Shown: positions 33,495 to 44,099, counted from the stretch's first letter. The stretch: DNA of 64,000 nucleotides from Tomocerus qinae (GCA_020055645.1 CM034546.1:34348001-34412000); one strand, 5' to 3'. Program-made: numbers and translations. Notes: generated by a model from the sequence alone, not told the origin.

Positions 33495-33631
33495 CAGGGC
33501 ATGAAAAATCCATGGGTTTTTGCTTTTGGTGAGAAAAAACCCAACCCAAAAACCTGAGTTTTTGGGTTTTTGCTGTTTGCTACCCAAAAACTCAACCAAA
33601 AACCCGGGCTTTTTGGGTTTTTCATGCCCTG
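33495..33631. mobile_element. Short hAT-like MITE rich in CCAAAAACCC
   Basis: Ends CAGGGCATGAAAAATCCA and the complement of CAGGGCATGAAAAACCCA, 137 bp apart. Flanks TGGCTACT and TGGCTATG agree at six of eight positions, compatible with an aged 8-bp duplication. The interior is a degenerate repeat of GGGTTTTTGG and its complement. Confidence 0.65.
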
Positions 33632-33638
33632 TGGCTAT

Positions 33639-34148
33639 GACGTTTTCACGGTTTCCCGTTTGGTGGGCAGGACCAGAGGAGGTAATTACCATGTTCAGCG
33701 AGAAAGATGTCACAAATTTAATGCAGATTTCAGCGGTATAAGTCTTACTCTTCTACGATAAGTAAAACGAGCGTTATTGCGATTTTTCTGAGACAACCTC
33801 TTTGTATGAGAGGATATTGCTATTAATAGCTCTTTGTAAAGTAATTTTAGGTTTCCGTTTCTACTGTTTTACACACAACAAGTACACAGGCATTCAATCA
33901 AAACTCGCAATCTCCCCTCATACAAAGAGGTTGTCTCAGAAAAATCGCAATAACGCTCGTTTTACTTATCGTAGAAGAATAAGACTTATACCGCTGAAAT
34001 CTGCATTAAATTTGTGACATCTTTCTCGCCGACACATGGTAATTACCTCCTCTGGTTAAAAAGTTATTAACACTTTCCGCAAGATTCCCTACTAAATCAA
34101 TGTATAACTCCTACCTCCTGCCCACCAAACGGGAAACCGTGAAAAGGT
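33639..34148. mobile_element. Foldback element, arms of about 180-230 bp
   Basis: 33639-33816 and 33912-34148 are reverse complements. Shared landmarks are ACGGTTTCCCGTTTGGTGGG, GAGGAGGTAATTACCATG, AAGTAAAACGAGCGTTATTG and CCTCTTTGTATGAG. The right arm has an extra AT-rich insertion of about 60 bp between the GGTAATTACC and GGTTTCCC blocks. It is non-coding. Confidence 0.8.
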
Positions 34149-34732
34149 CAACTAGCAAATAATTAATATAATATTATTTTATTTTATATTATCTATGTCT
34201 TATAATAATCAGTAATAATTTGAGTCTGTGTTTTCTAATTGATTTTAGAAATTTTTATCCTTATTTAATTTGCCTCATGTATATAATTGTAATTTGGACT
34301 ACCACTGTAGACTTTACTTCAGGATTTAAACAAAACAAGTATCCTCCGAGTCTCCAATGGCTCACGGTCAATACCACTTACGTTCGTGTCGCACTGATCG
34401 CTTATCATCTCCTGTCAAACATTTCAATTTCCAATTCAGCTGGAATTGGGAATGATAGAATGGGAATGGAATTGGTGTGAGTTGTGTGTGATTATGTGGT
34501 AACTGGCCGGTCGCAGGGTCTAGGTCCTGTTCATAGAATGTTATATAGGGAGAGCTGTTACAATAAAGCTTTTGTGTATTCTGGTGTCTGCTGGGGCAAT
34601 ATTGTTCGATGGAAAGAATTGAAAAATATAATAATTTCAAAATGTCAATGTAAATGGCCACATAAATAATTTGTCCTGCAAATGAAATAATATAAGCCTT
34701 ACTCTCCGAATTATCTCAGGGAGATAATTTTC

Positions 34733-34925
34733 AAATCGAAACGGAAATAAATCTCGCTACTCATTGGTCGATGCATTTTTGAAATTGTCCAATCAGAGCA
34801 CAGCATTTCATTTCATTATGATTTTCATAAAGCATTCCCAGGGGAAATATTTATTGAAATACTGAACTTTGCATTACCGACTTGTGATATAAAGAAATGC
34901 GGACTAACTTTTTTAGCGTGTATGA
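34733..34925 (-). repeat. Dispersed repeat (CCCCTGGG family), minus copy
   Basis: Contains TTCCCAGGGGAAATATTTAT and GATGCATTTTTGAAATTG. It is the reverse complement of the 201-bp units at 40766-41366 and of the copy near 45020-45159, with substantial divergence. Confidence 0.65.
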
Positions 34926-34980
34926 TTGTATGAATAAAATTATACCACCATCGTAAATCGTAAAGATACACTGTAGTAAA

Positions 34981-35220
34981 TGACCCTTTCAGAGAAACTC
35001 ATTTGGGCGGAAAATTGTAGGAATTTACATTGAAAGAGTACGGATTTTTTAGAAAATTGCCTGTAACTTTTGATCTAAAAGAGTAAAGTGGCATATGTCA
35101 GCGAGTGGAAGTTCGCAAATTTAATCAGCTTTGCAAATCTGTAAAGCACAAATTTCTACAATGTCTACAACTCAAATTATGGTCATTTTTCCAAAGCACC
35201 TTTTTCGATATGGGGGGAGA
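34981..35220 (+). repeat. Left arm of a long inverted repeat flanking the Helitron
   Basis: This stretch starts TGACCCTTTCAGAGAAACTC and is the reverse complement of 42731-42965, about 95% alike by eye (shared AAAGTGGCATATGTCAGC, ATTTAATCAGCTTTGCAAAT). The two arms lie about 7.5 kb apart on either side of the Helitron gene. No flanking target duplication is apparent, so they may be two independent insertions of one repeat family. Confidence 0.75.
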
Positions 35221-35410
35221 ATATAGCCATTAGATTTAATAAGATGCGAAGCGACACTTATGAATTATTCAAATACGAGAAACGCAGCCCGTCCTACGGA
35301 CGGGGAAATAACTGTTGGCTAGCAATCAAGACTTTATTAAAAACATAAAAAGTGACTTTGTTAGTTTGGTATATAAATAAATTGTAAAATTGTTACATTT
35401 GTACAATAAT

Positions 35411-35516
35411 CTACGTTTTTTAAAGGCTTACCCGCCACCACCCGATCACTTTTTGGATCTCAACAAAAAACTAATATAAAAACGATAAGTAATCGAAAGC
35501 CTTTAAAAAACGTAGA
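35411..35516. repeat. 19-bp inverted repeat downstream of the Helitron gene
   Basis: CTACGTTTTTTAAAGGCTT and AAGCCTTTAAAAAACGTAG form a perfect stem around a loop of about 68 bases. It lies about 70 bp past the Helitron stop codon. It may belong to the Helitron 3' region, but I see no convincing CTRR terminus on that strand. Confidence 0.6.
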
Positions 35517-35588
35517 TGCAGAACACATGTTCCATCAAAATCTTCTCAAAAGAGAAAACCTTGTAAATGAAAAACTTCATTTTACTGT

Positions 35589-38500
35589 TCAAAAAATTTC
35601 TTTGAACACTACATTTCGTGTAAAAACTCTGTCGCTTCCACTGAGAAGCTTTCCCTGACATTCAGTGTCTTTTACCTGAACTGTGATATTTTTAAGGGTA
35701 GTAACCCTTGAAAAGGCAACATAGAGTTGTCCGTGTGAAAAAACTGGTCGAGATAAGTAGAGACCTACTTTCTCTAAAGTCTGTCCTTGAGACTTGTTGA
35801 TGGTCATTGCAAATGCCACCCTAATAGGAAATTGTTTTCTATTTAAATGAAAAGGTAAATGAGCATCTGATGGAGTCAATTTCATCCTTGGAATGAACAC
35901 AGTTTCACCTTTCGACTTTCCATCGCTCAAAACTTTAGCGAAAATGACGTTGTCTTTCAACTCGGTCACTATGAGTTTTGTGCCATTGCACAAATCTCGT
36001 TTGCTACAAAGATTGCGTAACAACATTATAATTGCACCAACTTTAAGGTGCAGTTTATGTACAGGCAAGCCTGATACATTTAAAGTATTTAAATACTCTT
36101 CTGGAAAATGCATTTTTTCATCATCATCATCAGTGTTTAATGAGTCTACACTTAGGTAGACTCTATCGTCTTGAGGCCTATCCTCGTCGACTTTCAAACG
36201 ACTAAGTATTTCGTCGTTGAATTGAAAAGTATCCTCATTTGTTGGACATAGTATTGCTCGTTTAGCAAATAGTTCGGCATCAGCAGGAGTGAAAGACTCC
36301 CCAAATACTTCGTCAATAAGTGAACCTTTTGAAACACAGTCAGGGGGTATTTCAACAATATCTTCCCCGAGACCATCACAGTTGGTGAGTGTCCCATCAC
36401 CTAATTTAATTAGCCAATCAGCATATGCTTTATCATTGGCTGCTCTCATGTTCTCAGTCAAACGGATCTGAGTGACATTATCCCACATTGGGCACCATTT
36501 AATGGTGTCTTCAATAATCTGGACTCTATTTCCTCCAGATACTATAGGCAAACATTGTCTAAAATCACCTCCAAAAAGGATAGCTTTGTTTGCAAATTGA
36601 CATTTTTTGTCATTATCACCTTTAGGGGTGATATCTCGTAAAAGTCGGTCTACTATGATCAAAGCTTTCCCAGGTGTCATTCCAGCTTCATCCCAAATGA
36701 TGAGATCGGCATTCCTAACTTCACTCGCCGCATTTGAATGTGGGGTGATGGATGACAAAGATTCCTTAGTAAAAGGAACAGGAAACTTGAATTGGGAGTG
36801 ATAGGTTCTACCACCTTCAAGAAGTGTGGCAGCAATTCCAGTTGGAGCAACAGCTAACACTCCCATTTCACGGCCTCTCAAAACTGAAAGGAGGGTTTTA
36901 TAGAGGAAAGTTTTTCCACTTCCTCCTGGACCATCAACAAAAAAGAATCTTTTTCTTTCATTTGGATTTTCGACGGCATTCATAACCTTTATAAAAGCGT
37001 CCATCTGTCCAGCATTGAGCTGAGACATAAAAAGCTCACCTTGTTCTCTCTGAAATTCAGAATCATATTCAGATTCCATTTCATTATCATCTTCAATGGG
37101 TCTTAAATCTGGTAAATTCAGACTTTTCCATTCCGATCCATGCAATCGGAGAGTATCAAAAATATCATGCAGTGCACGATTTTCAGGGTCAGATTTATTC
37201 TGATGCACAAAATCTTCTATAAGGGCATCTTTGAAAGCTTCAAAAAGAACCCCTGGATCTTTAGGTGCACCGAAAACACATATCCATGCAAAAAGCAGTC
37301 TCAATTGCTTTGGAAATTGCGAAAGAGACGCTTCAGTGAGACATTTTTCCCACTCTGAGTCATCATCGAGAAGATTTCTCCTGATCGCATTTTCTTTAAA
37401 AGAAGTACAAATATTTCCTTGAGGATCTTTGTAAAGATCATCCCAGCTACATGCTCCTCTTATATGAAGAAGAAGCATTCTTAAATAGAATCTTTCACCG
37501 TCCTTAGACAATTTGACTCCATACATTCTACTGATGGCCTTATTGCCACCAGTTTTCCTTTTACTCCAATAATTTGCACCACCTTTAACTAATTTAAAGG
37601 TATAGTGCTTTGGAATTTCAGTATACAAATACTGACGTGATTCAATACTTTGGGCGTTTAACTTAAACCAAGCAGTTAGTGAGGTTTCTTTATAGATAGC
37701 ATTGTCAAATGCATGTTTGGCTTGTCCAGGTTTAAAATAAACCATTTGACTGTCAGGCAAATGAACTGCCAACCTAATGATATGATGCGACTGTGCATGC
37801 ATCTTATAGCTGTTAAGTCTCCACATAGCTTCATGAGCACTCACATAGCGTGAATCCAAATAATTTTTCACCTCATTATGAGTAACCATTTCAGGTTGTT
37901 TATCCTTCTCATGTATTTGAAAATATGCTGCATCATGACCTTTGTAAACATATTTGTACAGGTACTTGACGCTTTGCACAGAACCGCAAACTTCCACATT
38001 AATGTGGCAGTTATACTTTTTTAGCAACCATGGGTTGTAAGGAACAACCCAAGAATTGTCTATTTCCTTATTCAGGTTAATGCCAACTCTGTGTGTTGGA
38101 CCTGAACGTCTTTGATACTTAGGGTATCCGTTGACATTTTCATGAGTTTCTTCCTGAAACTCCTTCGGAAATTGTTTTAAACAATTTATTTTCAAAGAAT
38201 CCATGCATACACTATTAGGATTATTTTTCCCACATGGCCCATGGATCATATGTTTAGTAACAATGTCATAAAGATCAGGATCATGATTTTTGTCGGGTAT
38301 TTCAGCCCAAACTAAAGTGTCAATAGTCTCGGGAGTGCGAGGTTTGTCTTCACTTTGAAGCATAAGCAGCATGTGCATATGTGGCAATCCACGTTTTTGA
38401 AATTCAATGACATAGACATATCCATTGACTTTTCCAAAGACATTGTTATTATTAATGTCATGAAGTAGTTCTTTAACTTTTAAGTTAAAAACTTTTGAAA

Positions 38501-40268
38501 CCAAATCAGGTCTGTTTTCAGCACGACAACCATTCAAATTGTCTGTAATCTCTTTCCATTTCGGATTACAGGTCATTGTAATAAAGAGATCTGGCTTTCC
38601 ATACTTTCTTACAATGGCCATTGCATCCTGGAAACGTTGGAGTTGACTTCTCGGTCCTCCATCAAAAGTAGAAGGCAAAATACACATTTTGCCTATTTCA
38701 AGATCTGTGTCTTCTCCAAGATGCAATTGGTCCATTAGACCACTGTAGCTTTCAGATCGTAACTGAGCTTGATTTTTATCTATCCAGTTTAATCTATTGG
38801 CTTCAGTTTTACAGTATGCATCAACAACAAATTGTTGTGTCAATTTTCCAGCTGAAATGAATGGATTGAATTCCTTACGTACAGCTAATAGGAAACTGTA
38901 GTACATCAACTGGGTGATTCTTGCATCTTCCCCTCTTTCGTTTTTGCAAAACAAATTTGTATGCCATCCATCCTCTCCATACGGAAAGAGTAGTGGGTAT
39001 ACCATCGGATCACATTTCCTATCAAGGATGGAGATCTGCTGAGTTGCATTTGTGCCTATATTGTAGACTCTAATGTCTCTATTAAATGGAGGTTCACCAT
39101 CTGTGTTTTCAAACACAACGGCAACCTCATTTGCTGTTGGAGAGTTATAGCGCCTCCGATCACTTTGAGGATCTTGACAGAATGAAAGAGCCAAATCAGG
39201 AATCTTTCCATATTGTTTTTCATGATCAATTTCGACTTGACGCATCATTTTGTATGATTTTGCAAGTTGGTTGTTATCGTCCATCCATTTCGACAAATTT
39301 GTCATAGTGGCTTCCATGCATTCTTTATTGGCTGGATTTTCTAATCTGGCATTAGAAGCCAATTCAGCAGTGTCCAGCATATACAGCTGTGCATATTTAG
39401 GTGCTGTTCCTTCCACAGGTCGTGCACCTTTAGAAGTAATATGGTATACAATACCTTGCACCTTAAAACAGTAAGTTCCACTATTCCCAGGCATATTTTG
39501 TCCTGGTTTGGATTTAAGAAATTCACCTCCCATTGAAGCGAATGCTAAAGAACTATTAAAGTTCCTAATATGCTCGATAAAGTTTTTCTTCATCTTTTTG
39601 TTAGGATCATTTTCTCCATCAATTACCAAAAGATTTTTAATAACGTCTGGGCATCCAGGACGTTCTAAATCAACTTTGCCTTTATGACAACAGTATGTAA
39701 GTTTCTGTTTTTCAACTGAAACATTTTTGGGTAATTCACTCTTAAAGTTTAAAGAATGGCATTGTTGACATTCAAATGTCATTGGACCCAAGTCACATTC
39801 GTTAACATTGACGTCATCAATTTTTGATACTCGTGCAATATTGAGTGTGTCGTTTCGAATTCTCAAAACTCTTTGCTGTCTAGCAGAATTGATTCTGCAA
39901 AGTCTCTGGTTTCTTTCTTCGAGAGTTTCATCAGCTTTTTGCTGGGCAATCCTAGCACGTGAGTGTGCTCGTTGCTCTTCAGTTTGGCTTGCTCTATGTT
40001 GAGCCACCTGCAGTGTATTTACTACACGTGCTTGAGATCTTTCCTCTTCAGTTTGACTTGCTCTGCTTTGAGCCATTCTAAGAGCATTTTGTGCATTGAC
40101 TTGAGCTCTTTGCTCTTCAGTCTGATTTGCTCGTTTTTCAGCGTACTTTGCTCGCCGTTGAGCGTTTTTTAAAGCACGCTGCTCTTCGGAAAGGCGGGCG
40201 CTTTTTTCACGCTGTCTTTTTGGTCCGCCATCATTTGTGTCAGCAGGACGCTTTTTTGCGCGTGGCAT
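35589..40268 (-). CDS. Helitron Rep-helicase (RepHel), apparently intact
   Basis: A single uninterrupted frame of 1559 residues encoding a rolling-circle transposase. Residues about 25-130 are four 23-residue repeats (TEEQRAQ-type), probably a basic coiled helix. A Cys-rich motif (FECQQC, YCCHKG) lies near 165-200. The Helitron N-like domain follows (YYSFLLAVRKEFNPFISAGK). The HUH metal motif GLPHMHMLLML is at H630/H632, and the paired-tyrosine motif YLYKYVYKG is at 769-777. The C-terminal Pif1-type helicase has Walker A GPGGSGKT near 1113-1120, Walker B LIIWDEAGM, FGGDFRQCLP, and the late motif MTINKSQGQTL with HGQLYVAFSR. All catalytic motifs are present and no stop or frameshift is seen, so recent activity is plausible. 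The element's outer ends are not resolved. Confidence 0.95.
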   Translation of the reverse strand: MPRAKKRPADTNDGGPKRQREKSARLSEEQRALKNAQRRAKYAEKRANQTEEQRAQVNAQNALRMAQSRASQTEEERSQARVVNTLQVAQHRASQTEEQRAHSRARIAQQKADETLEERNQRLCRINSARQQRVLRIRNDTLNIARVSKIDDVNVNECDLGPMTFECQQCHSLNFKSELPKNVSVEKQKLTYCCHKGKVDLERPGCPDVIKNLLVIDGENDPNKKMKKNFIEHIRNFNSSLAFASMGGEFLKSKPGQNMPGNSGTYCFKVQGIVYHITSKGARPVEGTAPKYAQLYMLDTAELASNARLENPANKECMEATMTNLSKWMDDNNQLAKSYKMMRQVEIDHEKQYGKIPDLALSFCQDPQSDRRRYNSPTANEVAVVFENTDGEPPFNRDIRVYNIGTNATQQISILDRKCDPMVYPLLFPYGEDGWHTNLFCKNERGEDARITQLMYYSFLLAVRKEFNPFISAGKLTQQFVVDAYCKTEANRLNWIDKNQAQLRSESYSGLMDQLHLGEDTDLEIGKMCILPSTFDGGPRSQLQRFQDAMAIVRKYGKPDLFITMTCNPKWKEITDNLNGCRAENRPDLVSKVFNLKVKELLHDINNNNVFGKVNGYVYVIEFQKRGLPHMHMLLMLQSEDKPRTPETIDTLVWAEIPDKNHDPDLYDIVTKHMIHGPCGKNNPNSVCMDSLKINCLKQFPKEFQEETHENVNGYPKYQRRSGPTHRVGINLNKEIDNSWVVPYNPWLLKKYNCHINVEVCGSVQSVKYLYKYVYKGHDAAYFQIHEKDKQPEMVTHNEVKNYLDSRYVSAHEAMWRLNSYKMHAQSHHIIRLAVHLPDSQMVYFKPGQAKHAFDNAIYKETSLTAWFKLNAQSIESRQYLYTEIPKHYTFKLVKGGANYWSKRKTGGNKAISRMYGVKLSKDGERFYLRMLLLHIRGACSWDDLYKDPQGNICTSFKENAIRRNLLDDDSEWEKCLTEASLSQFPKQLRLLFAWICVFGAPKDPGVLFEAFKDALIEDFVHQNKSDPENRALHDIFDTLRLHGSEWKSLNLPDLRPIEDDNEMESEYDSEFQREQGELFMSQLNAGQMDAFIKVMNAVENPNERKRFFFVDGPGGSGKTFLYKTLLSVLRGREMGVLAVAPTGIAATLLEGGRTYHSQFKFPVPFTKESLSSITPHSNAASEVRNADLIIWDEAGMTPGKALIIVDRLLRDITPKGDNDKKCQFANKAILFGGDFRQCLPIVSGGNRVQIIEDTIKWCPMWDNVTQIRLTENMRAANDKAYADWLIKLGDGTLTNCDGLGEDIVEIPPDCVSKGSLIDEVFGESFTPADAELFAKRAILCPTNEDTFQFNDEILSRLKVDEDRPQDDRVYLSVDSLNTDDDDEKMHFPEEYLNTLNVSGLPVHKLHLKVGAIIMLLRNLCSKRDLCNGTKLIVTELKDNVIFAKVLSDGKSKGETVFIPRMKLTPSDAHLPFHLNRKQFPIRVAFAMTINKSQGQTLEKVGLYLSRPVFSHGQLYVAFSRVTTLKNITVQVKDTECQGKLLSGSDRVFTRNVVFKEIF

Positions 40269-40281
40269 GTTTTTAATGAAT

Positions 40282-40520
40282 ACTGACCGAATTCAAAAGT
40301 GTAGTAATATTGACCGGAGTCAAAAGTGTACTATTATTGACCGAAGTCAAATGTGTACTATTATTGACCGAAGTCAAATGTGTACTATTATTGACCGGAG
40401 TCAAATGTGTACTATTATTGACCGGAGTCAAAAGTGTACTACTATTGACCGAAGTCAAATGTGTACTATTATTGACCGGAGTCAAAAATTTACTACTACT
40501 GACCGGAGTCAAAGGTTTGC
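40282..40520. promoter_or_regulatory. Nine 27-bp iterons upstream of the Helitron gene
   Basis: Head-to-tail units of ATTGACCGAAGTCAAATGTG plus TACTATT start 14 bp upstream of the Helitron start codon. Nearly every unit carries the dyad TTGAC-N4-GTCAA (spacer CGAA or CGGA). The array could be a binding site for a dimeric protein, an origin-like iteron set, or an unstable minisatellite; only its position favours regulation. Confidence 0.8.
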
Positions 40521-40765
40521 TTTTAAAAAAGCAGTTGAGGGTGAGCTTGTCCAATTTTATTAATCACCGTCTTTCAACTTTTGCCAACCTAAATCACAAA
40601 ATCATATCAAAATGGATTAATATTGTCTCCCAAAAATTAACATTTTATTGCGACGGCTGCCTTAGTGGCAGCAGGGGTTGGTTGAAATAGCAGCCGGTGT
40701 AAAAATGTTATGAGGCATTTTAACTGCAATGATTGGTGAATGCAGTTCATAGTTGAAGTTAATCC

Positions 40766-41366
40766 AATATAATTTTAATTACATCATAGAGTTGGTACAG
40801 TGTATTATTTTGAGATGATGCTAAAAGTGTTAGTCCGTATTTTCCTATCACATGCCTGTAGTTCAAAGTTCAATGTTGAAATAAATATTTCCCCTGGGGA
40901 GGATTTATGAAAATCATTGGCCAATTTTTAAAATGCATCCACCAATCAGAAGCAATTTTCCAATATAATTTTAATTACATCATAGAGTTGGTACAGTGTA
41001 TTATTTTGCGATGATGCTAAAAGTTTTAGTCCGTATTTTCCTATCATATCACATGTCTGTAGTTCAAAGTTCAGTGTTGAAATAAATATTTCCCCTGGGG
41101 AGGATTTATGAAAATCATTGGCCAATTTTAAAAATGCATCCACCAATCAGAAGCAATTTTCCAATATAATTTTAATTACATCATAGAGTTGGTACGGTGT
41201 ATTATTTTGCGATGATGCTGAAAGTTTTAGTCCGTATTTTCCTATCATATCACATGTCTGTAGTTCAAAGTTCAGTGTTGAAATAAATATTTCCCCTTGG
41301 GAGGATTTATGAAAATCATTGGTCAATTTTAAAAATGCATCCACCAATCAGAAGCAATTTTCACTG
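40766..41366 (+). repeat. Tandem array, three 201-bp units
   Basis: Units begin near 40766, 40966 and 41167 and share TTACATCATAGAGTTGGTAC, AAATATTTCCCCTGGGG and CATCCACCAATCAGAAGC. The last two are nearly identical; the first is more diverged. The 66-codon frames found twice on the minus strand are by-products of the repeat. Single relatives lie at 34733-34925 and 45020-45159. Confidence 0.9.
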
Positions 41367-41410
41367 CGATTATTATTTGGTAATTCGGTTTCGCGAATTG
41401 ATAATTCTAA

Positions 41411-42131
41411 CAGTAAAACCTAGGTTATGAGTGTCACTTCCTTTTCACTTCACGCGCAAAGGAACATTCATAAAGCTAGATTTTGAGTTTCACTTCCTTT
41501 TCACTTCACGCGCAAAGGAACATTCATAAAGCTAGGTTTTGAGTGTCACTATCCTTTTCACTTCACGCGGAAAAAGGACCATTCAGTTACTTATTCTGCC
41601 TAAAATTCCAAATCCCCTCACCTGGGGCAACGGCAATGTTTTATTTATGAATGTTCCTTTGCGCGTGAAGTGAAAAGGAAGTGACACTCAAAACCTAGCT
41701 TAAAGCTAGGTTTTGAGTTTCACTTCCTTTTCACTTCACGCACAAAGGAATATTAATAAAGCTAGGTTTTGAGTTTCACTTCCTTTTCACTTCACGCGCA
41801 AAGGAACATTGACAAATAAAACATTGCCGTTACCCCAGGTGAGGGGATTTGGAATTTTAGGCGAATAAGTAACTGCATGGTCCTTTTTCCGTGTGAAGTT
41901 AAAGGGAAACTCAAAACCTAGCTTCAATACGCCCCAGGTGAGGGGATTTGGAATTTTAGGCAGAATAAGTAACTGCATGGTCCTTTTTCCGCGTGAAGTG
42001 AAAGGGAAACTGAAAACCTAGCTTAAATAATCCCCAGGTGAGGGGATTTGTAATTTTAGGCAGAAAAAGTAACTGAATGGTCATTTTTCCGCGTGAAGTG
42101 AAAGGGAAAGTGACACTCAAAACCTAGCTTA
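41411..42131. repeat. Cluster of direct and inverted 60-100 bp repeats
   Basis: Blocks CACTTCCTTTTCACTTCACG, GCGCAAAGGAACATT, AAAACCTAGCTT and CCCCAGGTGAGGGGATTTG occur many times in both orientations. The overall shape is two or three collapsed foldback copies. No coding capacity. Confidence 0.8.
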
Positions 42132-42167
42132 TCTTTGCCCCCCCCCACTTACTTCAGTAGTTTGGTC

Positions 42168-42372
42168 CAGATGACAAATGACAGGCACAGATGACAAATG
42201 ACAGGCACAGATGACTTGACGGGCAGAAAAGACAACAGCCAGAGATGACCAAAGACGGACAGAGATGACCAAAGACGGACAGAGATGACCAAAGACGGAC
42301 AGAGATGAGTCCAAAGATGACCAAAGACGGACAGAGATGACCAAAGATGACCAAAGACGGACAGAAATGACA
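42168..42372. repeat. Minisatellite, 20-bp unit
   Basis: AGAGATGACCAAAGACGGAC is repeated about five times with interruptions, preceded by two copies of the related AGATGACAAATGACAGGCAC. The long frames across it arise from the repeat. Confidence 0.85.
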
Positions 42373-42730
42373 ACAGCCACTGACGACAGCAACCACCATG
42401 CAGCCGTAGCACGATGAAACGTAGATTTTGGCAGATCTTTGTATCTGCCGCAAGAATCAAAAGTTGGTGCAAGGATGGCTTGCACGAACGAAAGAAATGA
42501 GATGAGAAGGCAAGCAGTGCTTGTCTCATCTCAGTCCAGCCAGCCAGCAGCCGCGAGTGAGTAGGGTAGTAGAAGGCAAGCAGGCATAAGCACTACACTG
42601 CTTATGCCTGACTCCGCCAAGGGTAAACCGTCTCACATTGTTTTGTACAATGTCTTGCGACATCCCAGGTACATTTTTGGAGGACGAACACTTACATGCT
42701 CTCTTACTTTTTATAGAGAGATGACTGTTT

Positions 42731-42965
42731 TCCCCCCATGTCGAAAAAGGTGCTTTGGAAAAATGACCATAATTTGAGTTGTAGACATTGTAGAAAGTGC
42801 TTTACAGATTTGCAAAGCTGATTAAATTTGCGAACTTCCACTGGCTGACATATGCCACTTTACTCTTTTAGATCAAAAGTTACAGTCAGTTTTCTAAAAA
42901 ATCCGTACTCTTTCAATGTAAATTCCTACAATTTTCCGCCCAAACGAGTTTCTCTGAAAGGGTCA
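42731..42965 (-). repeat. Right arm of the long inverted repeat flanking the Helitron
   Basis: Reverse complement of 34981-35220, ending CTCTGAAAGGGTCA. An 83-bp-spaced hairpin-rich stretch (AGGCATAAGCA, TGCTTATGCCT near 42582-42610) lies just outside the inner edge. Confidence 0.75.
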
Positions 42966-43253
42966 ATTAAAACAGGCTATTGGATTAACTTTAAGGAGGC
43001 CGTCTTTACAGACTTTCAGATTGAACTCCTTCAAGTTCGGAAATCTCTACAAATGGCGCATGGGGTCAATGAGTTTGGAGGACGGGATGATCGTAAAAAT
43101 ATAGCTCCTGCCCCGGAGGAAAGTGTGGACTGTTGTGGCCTCGCTCTGCTCTCCACCACTCCTCCGTGCGATATCGCGATATGAATACAACAACACAATA
43201 TCTAGCTACATTTGATTTGTTTGTTAGACAAAATGGCACAGTGAAGCCATTTC

Positions 43254-43490
43254 ACATACACATAACACGCATCGTAGAGCCTAATGTATTAAAACTGCCA
43301 CCAATCGTATCTGGATTTTTATAATGTATGAGCGGGTCCATTGCATATTGAAAATTCTTATAGGTTAATTTCGTCCCATTTAACCATTAAGATTTTACAC
43401 CATAGGATAGGCCCGCGCAAACATTATAAAATCCAGATACGACTGGTGGCAGATTTAATACATTGGGCTATACGATGAGTGTTTTGTGTG
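43254..43490. mobile_element. Inverted-repeat element, 80-bp arms
   Basis: Left arm landmarks CGTAGAGCCTAATGTATTAA and CGTATCTGGATTTTTATAAT are mirrored by TTATAAAATCCAGATACG and TTAATACATTGGGCTATACG on the right. About 70 bp of spacer. Non-coding. Confidence 0.75.
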
Positions 43491-43569
43491 ATTTCACACC
43501 TCATCAAACCAAGACTTTCTGAATTCCATTCTATTAAGTGGTGTGCAACACCGCTTTATAGGAATGCCT

Positions 43570-44060
43570 GATCTGTCTGTCTGTCCGTCCGTCTGATTGT
43601 CTGTTAGCACGATAACTCAAAAACGGTTTGGGATAATCAACCCAAATTTACTGTACGTGATATAGAGATAAAAAGCGAGGTCGAGTTCGAAAATGGACTA
43701 AATCGGACACACCCCCTGCCTGTGGGCGTGGTCCAAATATTTAAAATTGTTGTAACTTTAGTTATTGACAATGTAGAACGTCATGAGGTATTTCGCTCGA
43801 AAAGGTTATTTGTTGAGCCATGTCGAGGTCAACTCACACTTATAAAAAGGTCAAAGGTCATTGGAAAAATTAACTAAAAACGTCGATAACTCAAAAACGG
43901 TTTGAGATAATTGGTGGATTAGTTAGTGACATTAGTTAATGACATTGTAGAACGTAATGAGATAGCTCGTTCGAAAATTTTATTCGTTAGGCCATGTCAA
44001 GGTCAAGTCACTCTTGTCAAAAGTCAAAGGTCATTGAAAAAATTCATTAAAAACGTCATG
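43570..44060 (+). repeat. Dispersed-type repeat with an internal tandem duplication
   Basis: Begins with a CTGTCTGTCTGTCCGTCCGT run, then CGATAACTCAAAAACGGTTT at 43611 and again near 43883. The segment ATTGACAATGTAGAACGTCA to AAAGGTCATTGGAAAA (about 43765-43870) recurs at about 43937-44040. Such CTGTCTGT-led sequences with GATAACTCAAAAACGG are common interspersed repeats in arthropods as I recall; superfamily not assigned. Confidence 0.6.
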
Positions 44061-44099
44061 TAATGTCAAATAATTAGTTCAATCTTTTTATGCAATTTC

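Noticed and set aside
35289-35322. Hairpin CCCGTCC-GGACGGG followed by CTAG, as at a Helitron 3' end
   Set aside because: It is on the plus strand while the Helitron gene is on the minus strand, the base after CTAG is C rather than T, and no second copy is available to confirm an end.
40310-40690. Plus-strand frame of 126 codons overlapping the Helitron start region
   Set aside because: It reads through the 27-bp iterons (unit divisible by three) and has no domain.
42129-42529. Overlapping frames of 99-126 codons on the minus strand
   Set aside because: They run through the 20-bp minisatellite and its flank; the peptide is a repeat artefact (SVFGHLW-like).
42852-43184. 110-codon plus-strand frame
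   Set aside because: Starts inside the dispersed 240-bp repeat arm and has no recognisable domain or splice context.
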